In this document: positions 7,777 through 16,828 of the stretch, piece after piece
Layout: each line of letters starts with the position of its first letter
Numbering within the stretch: the stretch's first letter is position 1
Assembly: GCF_041261445.1 (NCBI RefSeq)
Contig: NZ_JBGCCU010000016.1
Location: 186,001 to 250,000 of the forward strand
From: Catenulispora sp. EB89
GTDB lineage: Bacteria; Actinomycetota; Actinomycetes; Streptomycetales; Catenulisporaceae
Reading direction: 5' to 3'
Length of the DNA stretch: 64,000 bases
Notes under the pieces: model-generated
What the model saw: only the letters and a program-made list of their open reading frames with translations
Databases searched by the model: none
What the model was told of the DNA's origin: nothing
Translations under genes and position numbers: made by a program

Positions 7777-8529
7777 ATGACGAGCGCTGATCTGCTGGTG
7801 GTCGAGGACGACGTGGACATCGCCCAGGAGCTCCGCCAAGCCCTCACCGGCCACGGCTACCACGCGGACCTGGTCACCAGCGGGGCCGGGGCGGTCGCGC
7901 ACGTCCGCGACCGCCAGCCGGACCTGGTGCTGCTCGACCTGGGCCTGCCGGACATCGACGGCGTGGCGCTGTGCCGCCGGCTGCGCGCCACGCTGCCGGT
8001 GGAGAGCGTCATCGTCGTGCTGACCGCGCGCACCCAGGAGTTCGAGGTGGTCGTCGCCCTGGACGCCGGTGCCGACGACTACCTGACTAAACCGTTCCGC
8101 TTCACCGAGCTCCTGGCCCGGATCCGGGCGCACCTGCGGCGGCGCCAGGCGACCTCCGGGCTGCCGGTCATCCAGCTCGGCCGGGTCCGGATCGACACCC
8201 GCTCGCGGCGCGTCCACGTCGCAGACCACGAAGTGACGCTGCGCCCGAAGGAGTTCGACCTCTTGCTGATCCTCGCCGAGCAGGCCGGGGCCGTGGTGAG
8301 TCGGACCGAGCTGATGGCGCAGGTGTGGGACGAGCACTGGTTCGGGTCGACGAAGACCCTCGACGTGCATGTCTCGGCTCTGCGGCGGAAGCTGTCCGAC
8401 GCCACGCCGGAGACCGACCAGATCATCACGACGGTGCGCGGGAGGGGCTACCGCTACGAGTTCCCGCCGATGGGGAGGACTGCGGACGTGGTCGCGCCGG
8501 CGATGTCGGGGACGGGGGTGGACCTCTGA
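7777..8529 (+). CDS. OmpR/PhoB-family response regulator
   Basis: 250 residues. The receiver domain has the acidic pair EDD at residues 10-12, phospho-acceptor Asp54 in VLLDLGLPDIDG, and Lys105 in DYLTKPFRF. The C-terminal winged helix ends with TVRGRGYRYEF, typical of the PhoB/OmpR DNA-binding domain. The ATG at 7777 is chosen because GGACGG lies seven bases before it; in-frame alternatives are 7744, 7762 and 7771. It faces the sensor kinase gene tail to tail and their 3' ends overlap by 76 bp. Upstream lies an imperfect GTTAA-N6-TTAAC palindrome (7709-7724). Confidence 0.93.
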   Translation: MTSADLLVVEDDVDIAQELRQALTGHGYHADLVTSGAGAVAHVRDRQPDLVLLDLGLPDIDGVALCRRLRATLPVESVIVVLTARTQEFEVVVALDAGADDYLTKPFRFTELLARIRAHLRRRQATSGLPVIQLGRVRIDTRSRRVHVADHEVTLRPKEFDLLLILAEQAGAVVSRTELMAQVWDEHWFGSTKTLDVHVSALRRKLSDATPETDQIITTVRGRGYRYEFPPMGRTADVVAPAMSGTGVDL

Positions 8530-9851
8530 AGCGGCAGCAGGAGGCTGAACACCGGTCGGGGGCCGGCGCGGCGCACGACCAGACGGCCGCCTTCGGCTTC
8601 GGCCAGTGAGCGGGCCAGTGGTAAGCCGATACCGTGCCGGGGGCCGGGAGAGTGATTGGTAAAGGCTGGAGCGTCGTCATCGTCGCCGCACAAACCCGGG
8701 CCGTCGTCTCCGACCTCCACCGCCACGCCGGTGCCGACGTCCACGACGCTGACCCGGATCTCGCCGCGGCCGTGAACGAGCGCGTTGTCCAGCAGTGCCC
8801 CCATGATCTGCGCGATCGCCGGCTCCGCGACCCGCACCGGCTCAAGTCCCCGCTCGCACCGCACCACCAGCGGCCGCCCGGCCTCCGCCGCCGCGACCCG
8901 GTAGCGCTCCGCCACCCGCTCGGCCACCTGGGCCGCGTCCACGGCGACGTCGCCGCCGTGCGTCTCCCGGGCCAGCCGCAGCAGCTCCTCCACCGTCTCG
9001 GCCAGGTGTTCGGCCCGCCGCAACGCCGTCGCGACCGCCTCGCGGCGAACGTCCTCCCCGACCGTCTGCGCCGCCTCCAAACCGAGCACCAGGGCCGTCA
9101 GCGGGGTCCGCAGCTGGTGAGACACCGCGGTCGTGAACCGCCGCTCGCGCTCCAGCACCTCGCCGAGCCTGCGCGCCGTCGCCGCGAGCGCCTGCCCGGC
9201 GACGTCGGCCTCGCGGATCCCGGTGCGGGGAGCCTGGATCGTGAAGTCGCCGTCTCCCAAGGCGCGGGCGACCGTGGTCAGGCGCTCCAACGGAATCGCC
9301 ACCCGCCGCGCCAGGTGCCAGGCCAGCAGCGCCGACAACGTGACCACCACCGAACCGAGCCCGGCCAGCAGCAGGCAGGCACGCTGCCAGCGATCGTTCA
9401 CGACGTTCCACGGCATCCACACCCGCACCGCCGCCTCGACCCGGCCGCCGCGCGTCACCGGCGCCGCGACCGCCAGATGACCGGCCTCAACACCCTGATG
9501 GAACCCGCCGCGGCGGACCATTGCGGCGACCAGCGAGGACGCAGGACCCTCCCCGGCGATCCGGTGGCCGTCCGGCGCGTAGAGGCCGACGTCGACATCG
9601 TGGGAGAGCTCGTCGAGACCCGCCAGGGCCCCGGTGCCCGAGGTCGGGCGCGCGCCGACCTCCGCGGCCACCCAGACGGCGTCGCGCTGAAGCATCACCA
9701 CCGCGCCGCGCCGGTAGACCTCGGCCAGCGCCCAGGCCAGCGGGAGCGTGAACAGCAGAACGCCGCACACCGTCACCGCCACCATCGAGACCAGAACTCG
9801 GCTGCGCAGGCGGGTGCTCCCCCGCCGCAACCAGGTTCTCGCGTTCGACAC
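8454..9851 (-). CDS. Two-component sensor histidine kinase
   Basis: 465 residues from a GTG at 9851 (GCAGG just upstream). Membrane segments are at about 18-45 and 159-179, enclosing a ~110-residue extracytoplasmic sensor. A HAMP region follows (IPLERLTTVARALGDGDF), then the HisKA box with phospho-acceptor His245 in TTAVSHQLRTPL. The ATPase domain has an N-box (MGALLDNALVHG), a G1 box (VGDDGPGL) and a GIGLPLARSLAEAEGG G2 box. It pairs with the convergent OmpR-type regulator, whose last 76 bp are antisense to its own 3' end. The sensed signal is not evident. Confidence 0.92.
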   Translation of the reverse strand: MSNARTWLRRGSTRLRSRVLVSMVAVTVCGVLLFTLPLAWALAEVYRRGAVVMLQRDAVWVAAEVGARPTSGTGALAGLDELSHDVDVGLYAPDGHRIAGEGPASSLVAAMVRRGGFHQGVEAGHLAVAAPVTRGGRVEAAVRVWMPWNVVNDRWQRACLLLAGLGSVVVTLSALLAWHLARRVAIPLERLTTVARALGDGDFTIQAPRTGIREADVAGQALAATARRLGEVLERERRFTTAVSHQLRTPLTALVLGLEAAQTVGEDVRREAVATALRRAEHLAETVEELLRLARETHGGDVAVDAAQVAERVAERYRVAAAEAGRPLVVRCERGLEPVRVAEPAIAQIMGALLDNALVHGRGEIRVSVVDVGTGVAVEVGDDGPGLCGDDDDAPAFTNHSPGPRHGIGLPLARSLAEAEGGRLVVRRAGPRPVFSLLLPLQRSTPVPDIAGATTSAVLPIGGNS

Positions 9852-10028
9852 CCTGCAATCCTGCCTTGGCAAACCACGTATATCGCAGAAGCCTTCGCGT
9901 GTCGGGCGGCGATGGCACCGGTACTTAGGTACACCCGCAGGAGGGGGTCTGGGCCCACTGTTTCGTGAGCCCCCGAACGACACGCTGGACCTGTCTGAGA
10001 ACTCGTCTTCTCGAAGGGATCCGTCACC

Positions 10029-11273
10029 ATGTCCGAGTACTTGCGGACCGCCAAAAGCCGTCGCCGAGCCGCCGCCTCCGTCCTCGTCCTGGCCGCCGCC
10101 GTGACCGCGGCTACCGCAACGACCGCGACGGCCGCAACCGCCGCCCCTGCAGCCGGCACGAAGCAGCTCGCGAAGCTCGCCGATCAGGTCGTGCACGACG
10201 GCGCGCCCGGCATCGTGGTCCGCCTCGGCGGCACCGGAACGCAGCCGATCGAGATCGCCCGCCAGGCACCCTTCACCCGCGCCGACGGCCGACTCGACGC
10301 CGACGACCGCGTCCGCATGGGCTCCAACACCAAGACCATGGTCGCGACTCTGGTCCTCCAGCAGGTCGCACAGCACCGGATCGCCCTGACCGACCCGGTC
10401 GAGAAATCACTGCCCGGCCAGATCCCGAACGGCTCGGCCATCACCGTCAGGATGCTGCTGAACCACACCAGCGGCCTGTACAACTACCTGGACGACCCCG
10501 CCGTCCTGGCCTCCTTCGTCGGCCAGAACCCGCACGACTGGACCCCGCAAGAACTGCTGGCCGCCGGCGTCGCGCACCCCGCACTGTTCGCACCAGGCGC
10601 GCAGTTCTCCTACAGCAACACCAACTACATAGCGCTCGGCCTGATCCTCCAAAAGGCCACCGGCCACAGCCTGGCCGACCTGCTCCAGAACGACATCGCG
10701 CGACCCCTGGGCCTGCACGACACCTACCTCGCCAGCGCACACCACACCGACCCCGACCTGGCCCACGGCTACGAGCCCGACGCCGCCGACCTGGCCCCGT
10801 ACCTGCCGCCGGGCGTGCCGGCCGGCACCTCCTTCACCGGCCCGGCCCGAGGCGACTTCGTCAACGTCACCGCGATCAACCCCAGCAGCCTGTGGGCGGC
10901 GGGCGGCATCGTCTCCACCGCCGACGACTGGGCCCGCTTCGACAGCGCCCTGATGTCCGGCAAACTCCTCCCGAAGGCCGAGCTCCAGGAAATGCGCGCC
11001 ACAATCCCCGAGGACCCGGCCAACCCCGGCGGCGACGGCTACGGCCTGGGCCTGCGCAAGGTCGTCTTCCCCTGCGGCACCGTCTGGGGCCACGACGGCC
11101 AGGCCCCCGGCTACTCCAGCCAGATGTACACCGACGCGACCGGCAGGCACACCGTCGCGATCATCACGACCACGATCTTCGGCGTCGCCGACCCGAAGAC
11201 CGCCGCGGACTATCAGCAGCTCACGAACGCAGCGGTGTGCACCATGCTCGGCAAGCCGATACCCGCCGCCTGA
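10029..11273 (+). CDS. Secreted serine hydrolase, beta-lactamase / D-Ala-D-Ala carboxypeptidase class (S12)
   Basis: 414 residues with an Arg-rich n-region and Ala/Thr-rich hydrophobic signal sequence (1-~40). Catalytic motifs of the penicillin-binding-protein-like family are all present: S99-x-x-K102 in GSNTKTM, Y195-S-N in FSYSNTNY, and the third box as GHDGQAPGY near the C-terminus. Members are exported DD-peptidases, esterases or amidases; the exact substrate is unknown. GAAGGGATCC precedes the ATG. The gene is divergent from the sensor kinase, so it may be a target of that system (inference from position only). Confidence 0.9.
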   Translation: MSEYLRTAKSRRRAAASVLVLAAAVTAATATTATAATAAPAAGTKQLAKLADQVVHDGAPGIVVRLGGTGTQPIEIARQAPFTRADGRLDADDRVRMGSNTKTMVATLVLQQVAQHRIALTDPVEKSLPGQIPNGSAITVRMLLNHTSGLYNYLDDPAVLASFVGQNPHDWTPQELLAAGVAHPALFAPGAQFSYSNTNYIALGLILQKATGHSLADLLQNDIARPLGLHDTYLASAHHTDPDLAHGYEPDAADLAPYLPPGVPAGTSFTGPARGDFVNVTAINPSSLWAAGGIVSTADDWARFDSALMSGKLLPKAELQEMRATIPEDPANPGGDGYGLGLRKVVFPCGTVWGHDGQAPGYSSQMYTDATGRHTVAIITTTIFGVADPKTAADYQQLTNAAVCTMLGKPIPAA

Positions 11274-11372
11274 GAAGGGGCTGTTTGACTCCCCGCAGGT
11301 CGGGCAGCCGGACGCTTCACCGTTCCGGCTGCGGCGCGCCAAGCACCGCCGCCGGTGGAGAGGAGCAGATCC

Positions 11373-11834
11373 ATGAGCACCGTCGAAGCCACCGTCGAGG
11401 TCGACGTCCCGGTCAGCACCGCCTACAACCAGTGGACCCAGTTCGAGTCCTTCCCGCATTTCATGAGCGGGGTCGCAGCGGTCCGCCAGCTCGACGACCT
11501 GCACAACCACTGGACCATTGAGGTCGGGGGCGTCCGGCGGGAGTTCGAGACCGTGATCACCGAGCAGCTTCCCGACCAGCTGATCCGCTGGCAGACCGTC
11601 GGCGGCGACATCCAGCAGGCCGGCAACGTCAGCTTCGAGCGCCTGGACGACCGGCACACCCGGGTGACCGTCGAGCTCGCCTGGGAACCGCAGGGTCTGG
11701 CCGAGACCGTCGGCAGCGCCGTGGGCCTGGACACCATGCAGGTCAAGGTCGACGCCGCGCGGTTCAAGAGCTTCATCGAGGAGCGCAACACCGAGACCGG
11801 CGCCTGGCGCGGCGAAGTGGCTCCGGGCCGGTGA
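11373..11834 (+). CDS. SRPBCC (START-like / polyketide cyclase-type) protein
   Basis: 153 residues beginning MSTVEATVEVDVPVSTAYNQWTQFESFPHFM, the hallmark N-terminus of the coenzyme Q-binding/cyclase-like SRPBCC group, followed by the helix-grip pattern FETVITEQLPDQLIRWQTVGG and the long C-terminal helix. GAGAGGAGCAGATCC precedes the ATG. These small hydrophobic-cavity proteins bind lipids or small aromatics; a function in stress or membrane homeostasis is common but unproved. Confidence 0.85.
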   Translation: MSTVEATVEVDVPVSTAYNQWTQFESFPHFMSGVAAVRQLDDLHNHWTIEVGGVRREFETVITEQLPDQLIRWQTVGGDIQQAGNVSFERLDDRHTRVTVELAWEPQGLAETVGSAVGLDTMQVKVDAARFKSFIEERNTETGAWRGEVAPGR

Positions 11835-11864
11835 GGAGAATCCGGGCCGCTATGGTCGTTGACC

Positions 11865-13190
11865 ATGGTGACCGATTCGCCGGATAAGTCAGATGAGTTC
11901 ATCTCCGCAGCCTTCGCTCGCCGCGTCGAGCCGATCGCCGGGCTCTCCGGCTCGGCCGACGCCGTCGCCAAGGTGTGCCTGGCCATGGCGCGAGCCTTCC
12001 GGGGCGGCGGTCGGCTGTTGGTGTTCGGCACCGGAACGGCGGCCACCGACGCGCAGCACGTCTCGGTCGAGTTCGTGCACCCGGTGATCGTGGGCAAGCG
12101 CGCGCTGCCGGCGTTCTCGCTGGCCGCGGACTCGGCGACGGTCACCGGGCTGGCCGGCGCCGCAGGGCTCGAAGCGGTGTTCGCGCACCAGCTGCGGGTG
12201 CTCGGGCGGCCGGCTGACATCGCTTTGGGGATCTCAGGGGACGGCGAGTGCCCAGCGGTGGCCAACGCTCTGCTGGCAGCTCGCGAACTCGGGATGACCA
12301 CGGTCGCCTTGGTCGGCAGCGGCAGCGGCACCGGCACCGGCACCGGCACCGGCACCGGCACCGGCACCGGCGGGAAGATCGTCAGAGACGCGCTCGCAGA
12401 CCACTGCCTCACCGTGCAATCCGACGACCCCCGCATCGTCAAAGAAGGACACGTCACCTTCTACCACCTGCTGTGGGAGCTGACGCATGCCTTCCTGGAG
12501 CAGCCGCACGCCGCCGACCCCGCGCAAAGCGCCGAACCGGTCGGCGAGGGCATCACAGGCCTCTACCCCTTCCTCTACTCCGGCGAAGCGTCCGTCACCG
12601 AGCTGACCGCCGAGGTCGCCGCCTCGGCCCGAGCGAAGATCGCCGAGATCGTCGACCTCCGACGCGCCACCGGAGTCGCGGAGGCGCAGAACCTCGCGGC
12701 CTGCGCGCAAGCGTTGGCTCGCGGCTTCGCCGAAGGCGCCACGCTGCTGGCGTTCGGCAACGGCGGCAGCAGCTCCGACGCCCAGGACGTCGTCCACACC
12801 TTCCTCGATCCGGGCCCCGGCGCGACGGCCCGGCCCGCGCTGTGCCTGACGAACGACACCGCGGTCCTCACGGCCCTGTCCAACGACATCGGCTTCGACG
12901 TGGTCTTCGCCCGCCAGCTCCAGGCCGTCGGCCGCCCCGGCGACATCGCCGTCGCGGTCTCCACCAGCGGCGGCTCGGCCAACGTGCTGGCCGCGCTGGC
13001 CGCCGCGCGCAAGAGCGGGATGACGACCGTCGGCTTCGCCGGCTACGACGGCGGCCGGATGGCCGAGCCGGGCCTGGTCGACCACCTGTTCGCGGTCCCG
13101 TCCGCCTCGGTCCACCGGATCCAGGAGATCCAGACGACGCTGTACCACGTGCTGTGGGAGCTGGTGCAGGCCGAGCTCGCCCAAAACTGA
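11865..13190 (+). CDS. Tandem SIS-domain protein, phosphoheptose isomerase (GmhA)-like, next to hypF
   Basis: 441 residues comprising two SIS (sugar isomerase) domains. The second is closest to GmhA (FGNGGSSSDAQDVVHTF, then AVSTSGGSANVLAAL), while the first is degenerate at the same site (FGTGTAATDAQHVSVEF; LGISGDGECPAVA). Both end with a QTTLYHVLWEL/VTFYHLLWEL helix. A (Gly-Thr)7 run sits in the first domain. SIS proteins bind phosphosugars. Convergent with hypF and at the edge of the hydrogenase locus, it may be part of that locus, but no established role in hydrogenase assembly is known to me. Start ATG 11865 has only a weak ribosome binding site. Confidence 0.8.
   Translation: MVTDSPDKSDEFISAAFARRVEPIAGLSGSADAVAKVCLAMARAFRGGGRLLVFGTGTAATDAQHVSVEFVHPVIVGKRALPAFSLAADSATVTGLAGAAGLEAVFAHQLRVLGRPADIALGISGDGECPAVANALLAARELGMTTVALVGSGSGTGTGTGTGTGTGTGGKIVRDALADHCLTVQSDDPRIVKEGHVTFYHLLWELTHAFLEQPHAADPAQSAEPVGEGITGLYPFLYSGEASVTELTAEVAASARAKIAEIVDLRRATGVAEAQNLAACAQALARGFAEGATLLAFGNGGSSSDAQDVVHTFLDPGPGATARPALCLTNDTAVLTALSNDIGFDVVFARQLQAVGRPGDIAVAVSTSGGSANVLAALAAARKSGMTTVGFAGYDGGRMAEPGLVDHLFAVPSASVHRIQEIQTTLYHVLWELVQAELAQN
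12327..12368. repeat. Seven perfect 6-bp (GGCACC) tandem repeats
   Basis: GGCACC is repeated exactly seven times, encoding (Gly-Thr)7 within the first SIS domain of the neighbouring gene. The flanks (GGCAGC units) are related. Because the unit is six bases, slippage changes linker length without a frameshift. Confidence 0.95.
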
Positions 13191-13249
13191 GCCCACAACC
13201 CGGCCCACAACCTGGCCCACAACCCGAGCCCGCAACCGAGCCGGCGAGT

Positions 13250-15541
13250 TCATCCGCAGCTCAGCCGGTCCCGAGCCCCGCACACCGCGGCCTGACCGAG
13301 GCTGATCCCGCCGTCGTTCGGCGGAACCCGACGATGGGTCAGAACGCTGAACCCGGCCCTCTCCAGCCCCGCGACACACCGCTCGACCAGCAGCACGTTC
13401 TGGAACACGCCGCCCGACAGCGCGACCACGGCCAGCCCGGTGTCGCGCCGCAGCCGTTCGCAGACCTCGACGACCACCGCCGCCAGACCGTTGTGGAAAC
13501 GCGCCGCGACGACCGGCACCGCGACCCCGGCGCCGAGGTCGGCCAGCGCGGCGGTGACCAGGTCCGCGCCGTGGACCAACAGCGCGATCGACGCCTCGAT
13601 CCGCGCGCCGTAGCGACCGGTCTCGGAGCGATCGGCCAGCTGCTCGAACTCGATCGCCGCCTGGCCCTCGTACGAAACCGCGTCCCGCACCCCGGCCAGC
13701 GCCGCGACCGCGTCGAACAACCGCCCGGCACTCGAGGTCAGGGGCGAGTTCAAACCGGCGCGCGCCATGCTCCGCACCTGGTCGAGTCGGGTGTCGTGCC
13801 GGGCCCGGAAGGCTTTCAGGGTCGGCGTGTCGGGCCACTGCGATCCGAACACGGCGTCGAGATACGCGGCGGCCATCCGCCAGGGTTCGCGCACGGCGCG
13901 CGCCCCGCCGGGCATCGCCACCGGCGCCAGATGCGCGGCGCGCGTGAACCCGGTCAGGTCCGCGACCAGGAACTCACCGCCCCACAACGTGCCGTCCGTT
14001 CCCATGCCGAGCCCGTCGAAGGCGACCCCGATGACCGGGCCGGCGACCTCGTTGTCCGCCAGGCACGACGCGATGTGCGCGTGGTGGTGCTGGACGCCCA
14101 GCAGCTCGGCGTCGCATTCGAGCGCGTACTTGGTCGACAGGTACTCAGGGTGCAGATCATGGACCACGACTTCCGGCGCGACGGAGAACAGCCGCCGGAA
14201 GTGTTCGATCCCCTCGGTGAAGGACTGGAGCGTCTCGTGGTTCTCCAGGTCGCCGATGTGATGGGACACGAAGGCGTGCCGATCGCGGGCCAGGCAGAAG
14301 GTGTTCTTCAGCTCGGGACCGCAGGCCAGGACGTGGCGCGGGAACTCCCACGGCAACGTCAGCGGCGCCGGTGCGAACCCCCGGGAGCGCCTGATCGGTA
14401 GTGGTCCGCCCCGGCTGGCGCGTAGTACGGAGTCGTCGACGCGGGTGTGGATGGCGCGGTCGTGGATCAGGAACGCGTCCGCGATGCCCGCGAGGCGGTT
14501 CAGGGCGTCGTCGTCGCGGTAGGCGATGGGTTCGCTGGACACGTTGCCGCTGGTCATGACCAGCGGTTCGGGGTGGGCCGCAGCGAGCAGGTGGTGCAGC
14601 GGCGAGTAGGGCAGCAGCACGCCGAGACCGCGCTGGCCGGGCGCCACGGAGGCGGCGACGCGAGCGTCGGGACGGCGTTCCAGCAGCACGATCGGCCGCG
14701 CGATGTCGAGCAGCAGCGCCTCCTCGACGTCGTCGATCACGCACAGCCGCCGGGCGGCCTCGACGTCGGGCACCATCAGCGCCAACGGCCGTTCCTCGCG
14801 GTGTTTGCGGCTCCTCAGGGTACTGACGGCTTCCTCGTTCGACGCGGAGACGGCGAGGTGGTAGCCGCCCAGCCCTTTGATCGCGACGATCGCGCCGTCA
14901 GTGAGGAGGCCGGCAGCGCGCGCCACGGGGTCGCCGGGCAGTAGTGCGCTGTCGGCGGAGACCAGCCGCAACCGCGGCCCACAGTCGGGGCAGCAGACAG
15001 GTTGCGCGTGGAAACGCCGGTCCAGCGGGTCCCGGTACTCGCGCTCGCACGGCTCGCACAGCGCGAACGCCGCCATCGTCGTCCCCGGCCGGTCGTAAGG
15101 CAGCTCGCGGACAATGGTGTAGCGAGGCCCGCAGTTGGTGCAGTTCGTGAACGCGTAGCCGTGCCGCCGGTCGCCAGGGTCGGCGAGCTCCGTCAGGCAG
15201 TCGGCGCAGGTGGCGGTGTCCGGGGCCACCAGCACGGTCCGCGAACCGGACGGGTCGCTGGCCGAGATCGCGAAGCCGCCGTGGCCGGTGCCGGCGGCCG
15301 GGTCGATGTCGACACGCTCGACGATCACGCGCTCGACCCGAGCCAGCGGCGGCGCCTGCGAGGACAGCGCGTCCACCAAACAGTCCAGCGCCGCCGCCTC
15401 TCCCTCCGCCTCGATCAGCACGCCCCGGCCGTCGTTGCCGACGAACCCGGCCAGGCCCAGGCGGGACGCCATGCCGTACACGAACGGCCGGAACCCGACG
15501 CCCTGCACGACCCCTTCGACGCGGACGCGGATCCGCGTCAT
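13250..15541 (-). CDS. hypF: Carbamoyltransferase HypF, [NiFe]-hydrogenase maturation
   Basis: 763 residues from ATG 15541 (an in-frame ATG at 15577 would add 12). HypF makes the CN ligands of the Fe(CN)2CO site by activating carbamoyl phosphate with ATP and passing it to the C-terminal Cys of HypE. Domains in order: acylphosphatase (RVEGVVQGVGFRPFVYG), two zinc fingers of CxxC-x18-CxxC type (CADC..CTNC; CEPC..CPDC), YrdC-like (from about 190, with KGLGGYHLA, and MTSGNVSSEPI), and a Kae1-like carbamoyltransferase domain with VQHHHAHIASC and LSGGVFQN. It is divergent from hhyS. Length and all motifs are normal for the family. Confidence 0.97.
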   Translation of the reverse strand: MTRIRVRVEGVVQGVGFRPFVYGMASRLGLAGFVGNDGRGVLIEAEGEAAALDCLVDALSSQAPPLARVERVIVERVDIDPAAGTGHGGFAISASDPSGSRTVLVAPDTATCADCLTELADPGDRRHGYAFTNCTNCGPRYTIVRELPYDRPGTTMAAFALCEPCEREYRDPLDRRFHAQPVCCPDCGPRLRLVSADSALLPGDPVARAAGLLTDGAIVAIKGLGGYHLAVSASNEEAVSTLRSRKHREERPLALMVPDVEAARRLCVIDDVEEALLLDIARPIVLLERRPDARVAASVAPGQRGLGVLLPYSPLHHLLAAAHPEPLVMTSGNVSSEPIAYRDDDALNRLAGIADAFLIHDRAIHTRVDDSVLRASRGGPLPIRRSRGFAPAPLTLPWEFPRHVLACGPELKNTFCLARDRHAFVSHHIGDLENHETLQSFTEGIEHFRRLFSVAPEVVVHDLHPEYLSTKYALECDAELLGVQHHHAHIASCLADNEVAGPVIGVAFDGLGMGTDGTLWGGEFLVADLTGFTRAAHLAPVAMPGGARAVREPWRMAAAYLDAVFGSQWPDTPTLKAFRARHDTRLDQVRSMARAGLNSPLTSSAGRLFDAVAALAGVRDAVSYEGQAAIEFEQLADRSETGRYGARIEASIALLVHGADLVTAALADLGAGVAVPVVAARFHNGLAAVVVEVCERLRRDTGLAVVALSGGVFQNVLLVERCVAGLERAGFSVLTHRRVPPNDGGISLGQAAVCGARDRLSCG

Positions 15542-15631
15542 TTCCGGTTTTCCGAACCCGCCGGCGGTGATCCTCATGGTCTATCAATAGCGGGCGAACC
15601 ACCCCGAACCTTCGTAGCTTGGACCTCGCGT

Positions 15632-15654
15632 CGGTCCGTGCCGGGCACGGACCG
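15632..15654 (+). promoter_or_regulatory. Perfect 10-bp inverted repeat in the hhyS leader
   Basis: CGGTCCGTGC, three bases, then the exact reverse complement, ending 22 bp before the hhyS ATG and followed by TCTTTG. It lies in the hypF-hhyS divergent region. It may be an operator, or a stem-loop in the 5' untranslated RNA of the hydrogenase operon that affects stability or termination. Seen in sequence; function is inference. Confidence 0.6.
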
Positions 15655-15676
15655 TCTTTGCGAACCGGAGGCGATC

Positions 15677-16732
15677 ATGCCGACAGCCGAAGCAGTCCTC
15701 GCCGAGGACACCCTGGTCCACGTGCTCTGGATCAACGCCGGACTCAGCTGCGACGGGGACTCGGTCGCCCTGACGGCGGCCACCCAGCCGAGCATCGAGG
15801 AGATCGCGCTCGGGGCGCTTCCCGGGCTGCCGAAAGTGGCGGTGCACTGGCCGCTGATCGACTACGAGTGCGGCCCGACCGGCGGCGCGGACGACTTCCT
15901 GGAGTGGTTCTGGAAGGCCGACCGCGGCGAGTTGGAGCCGTTCGTGCTGGTGGTCGAGGGCTCGATCCCGAACGAGGCGATCAAGGACGAGGGCTACTGG
16001 GCCGCGTTCGGCACCGACCCGCGGACCGGTCAGCCGATCACCACCGCCGAATGGGTGACGCGGCTGGCCCCGAAGGCCACCGTGGTGCTGGCCGTCGGGA
16101 CGTGCGCGACCTACGGCGGCATCCACGCGATGTCCGGCAACCCGACCGGGGCGATGGGCGTCCCGGACTTCCTGGGCTGGGACTGGAAGTCCAAGGCCGA
16201 CATCCCGATCGTGTGCGTGCCGGGCTGCCCGATCCAGCCGGACAACCTGAGCGAGACCATCACCTACCTGCTGTACCAGGCCACCGGCCAGGCGCCGATG
16301 ATCCCGCTGGACGACAAGCTGCGCCCGCAGTGGCTGTTCGGCGCGACCGTGCACGAGGGCTGCGACCGCGGCGGCTACTACGAGCAGGGCCAGTTCGCCA
16401 GCGAGTACGGCACCCCGACCTGCCTGGTGAAGCTGGGCTGCTGGGGGCCGGTCGTGCACTGCAACGTGCCCAAGCGCGGCTGGATCAACGGCGTCGGCGG
16501 CTGCCCGAACGTCGGCGGGATCTGCATCGGGTGCACGATGCCCGGCTTCCCGGACAAGTTCATGCCATTCATGGACGAGCCGCCCGGCGCGACCGTGTCG
16601 ACCCTGGCCTCCGGCGCCTACGGGAAGGTGATCCGCAAGTTGCGCCACTTCACCGAGGACAGCGCCGACCACGAGCCGAAGTGGCGGCACACCGGCGAGA
16701 AGCTGACCACCGGCGCGAAGCGCACCTGGTAG
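15677..16732 (+). CDS. hhyS: Group 1h [NiFe]-hydrogenase small subunit
   Basis: 351 residues, ATG at 15677 with GGAGGCGATC before it. It is the electron-transfer subunit carrying three Fe-S clusters. The proximal-cluster site reads SCDGDS: Cys25 followed at +3 by Asp28 where standard small subunits have Cys. This Cys-to-Asp exchange is known from the actinobacterial-type oxygen-insensitive enzyme of Ralstonia. Further ligands appear in VGTCATYGG, VPGCPIQPD, VHEGCDRGG, LGCWGP and GGCPNVGGICIGC. No twin-arginine signal is present, so the enzyme is cytosolic or membrane-peripheral. It begins the operon hhyS-hhyL and accessory genes, downstream of a structured leader. Such enzymes oxidise atmospheric H2. 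Confidence 0.96.
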   Translation: MPTAEAVLAEDTLVHVLWINAGLSCDGDSVALTAATQPSIEEIALGALPGLPKVAVHWPLIDYECGPTGGADDFLEWFWKADRGELEPFVLVVEGSIPNEAIKDEGYWAAFGTDPRTGQPITTAEWVTRLAPKATVVLAVGTCATYGGIHAMSGNPTGAMGVPDFLGWDWKSKADIPIVCVPGCPIQPDNLSETITYLLYQATGQAPMIPLDDKLRPQWLFGATVHEGCDRGGYYEQGQFASEYGTPTCLVKLGCWGPVVHCNVPKRGWINGVGGCPNVGGICIGCTMPGFPDKFMPFMDEPPGATVSTLASGAYGKVIRKLRHFTEDSADHEPKWRHTGEKLTTGAKRTW

Positions 16733-16828
16733 GCGGCCGGAGTTCCACGACGACTCCATCCCGAAGATCCCGACTCCGATCCCGACTCCATCCCGAAAAC
16801 CCGGACGACCCCCGAGGGGACGAACCAC

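Noticed and set aside
9921-9945. GGTAC direct repeat upstream of the S12 hydrolase as a response-regulator site
   Set aside because: Two GGTAC copies only eight bases apart do not fit the usual 11-bp OmpR-type pitch, and there is no further copy.
12248-14401. 717-codon open frame on the plus strand
   Set aside because: It is out of frame with the SIS gene and antisense to hypF; it lacks any recognisable motif.
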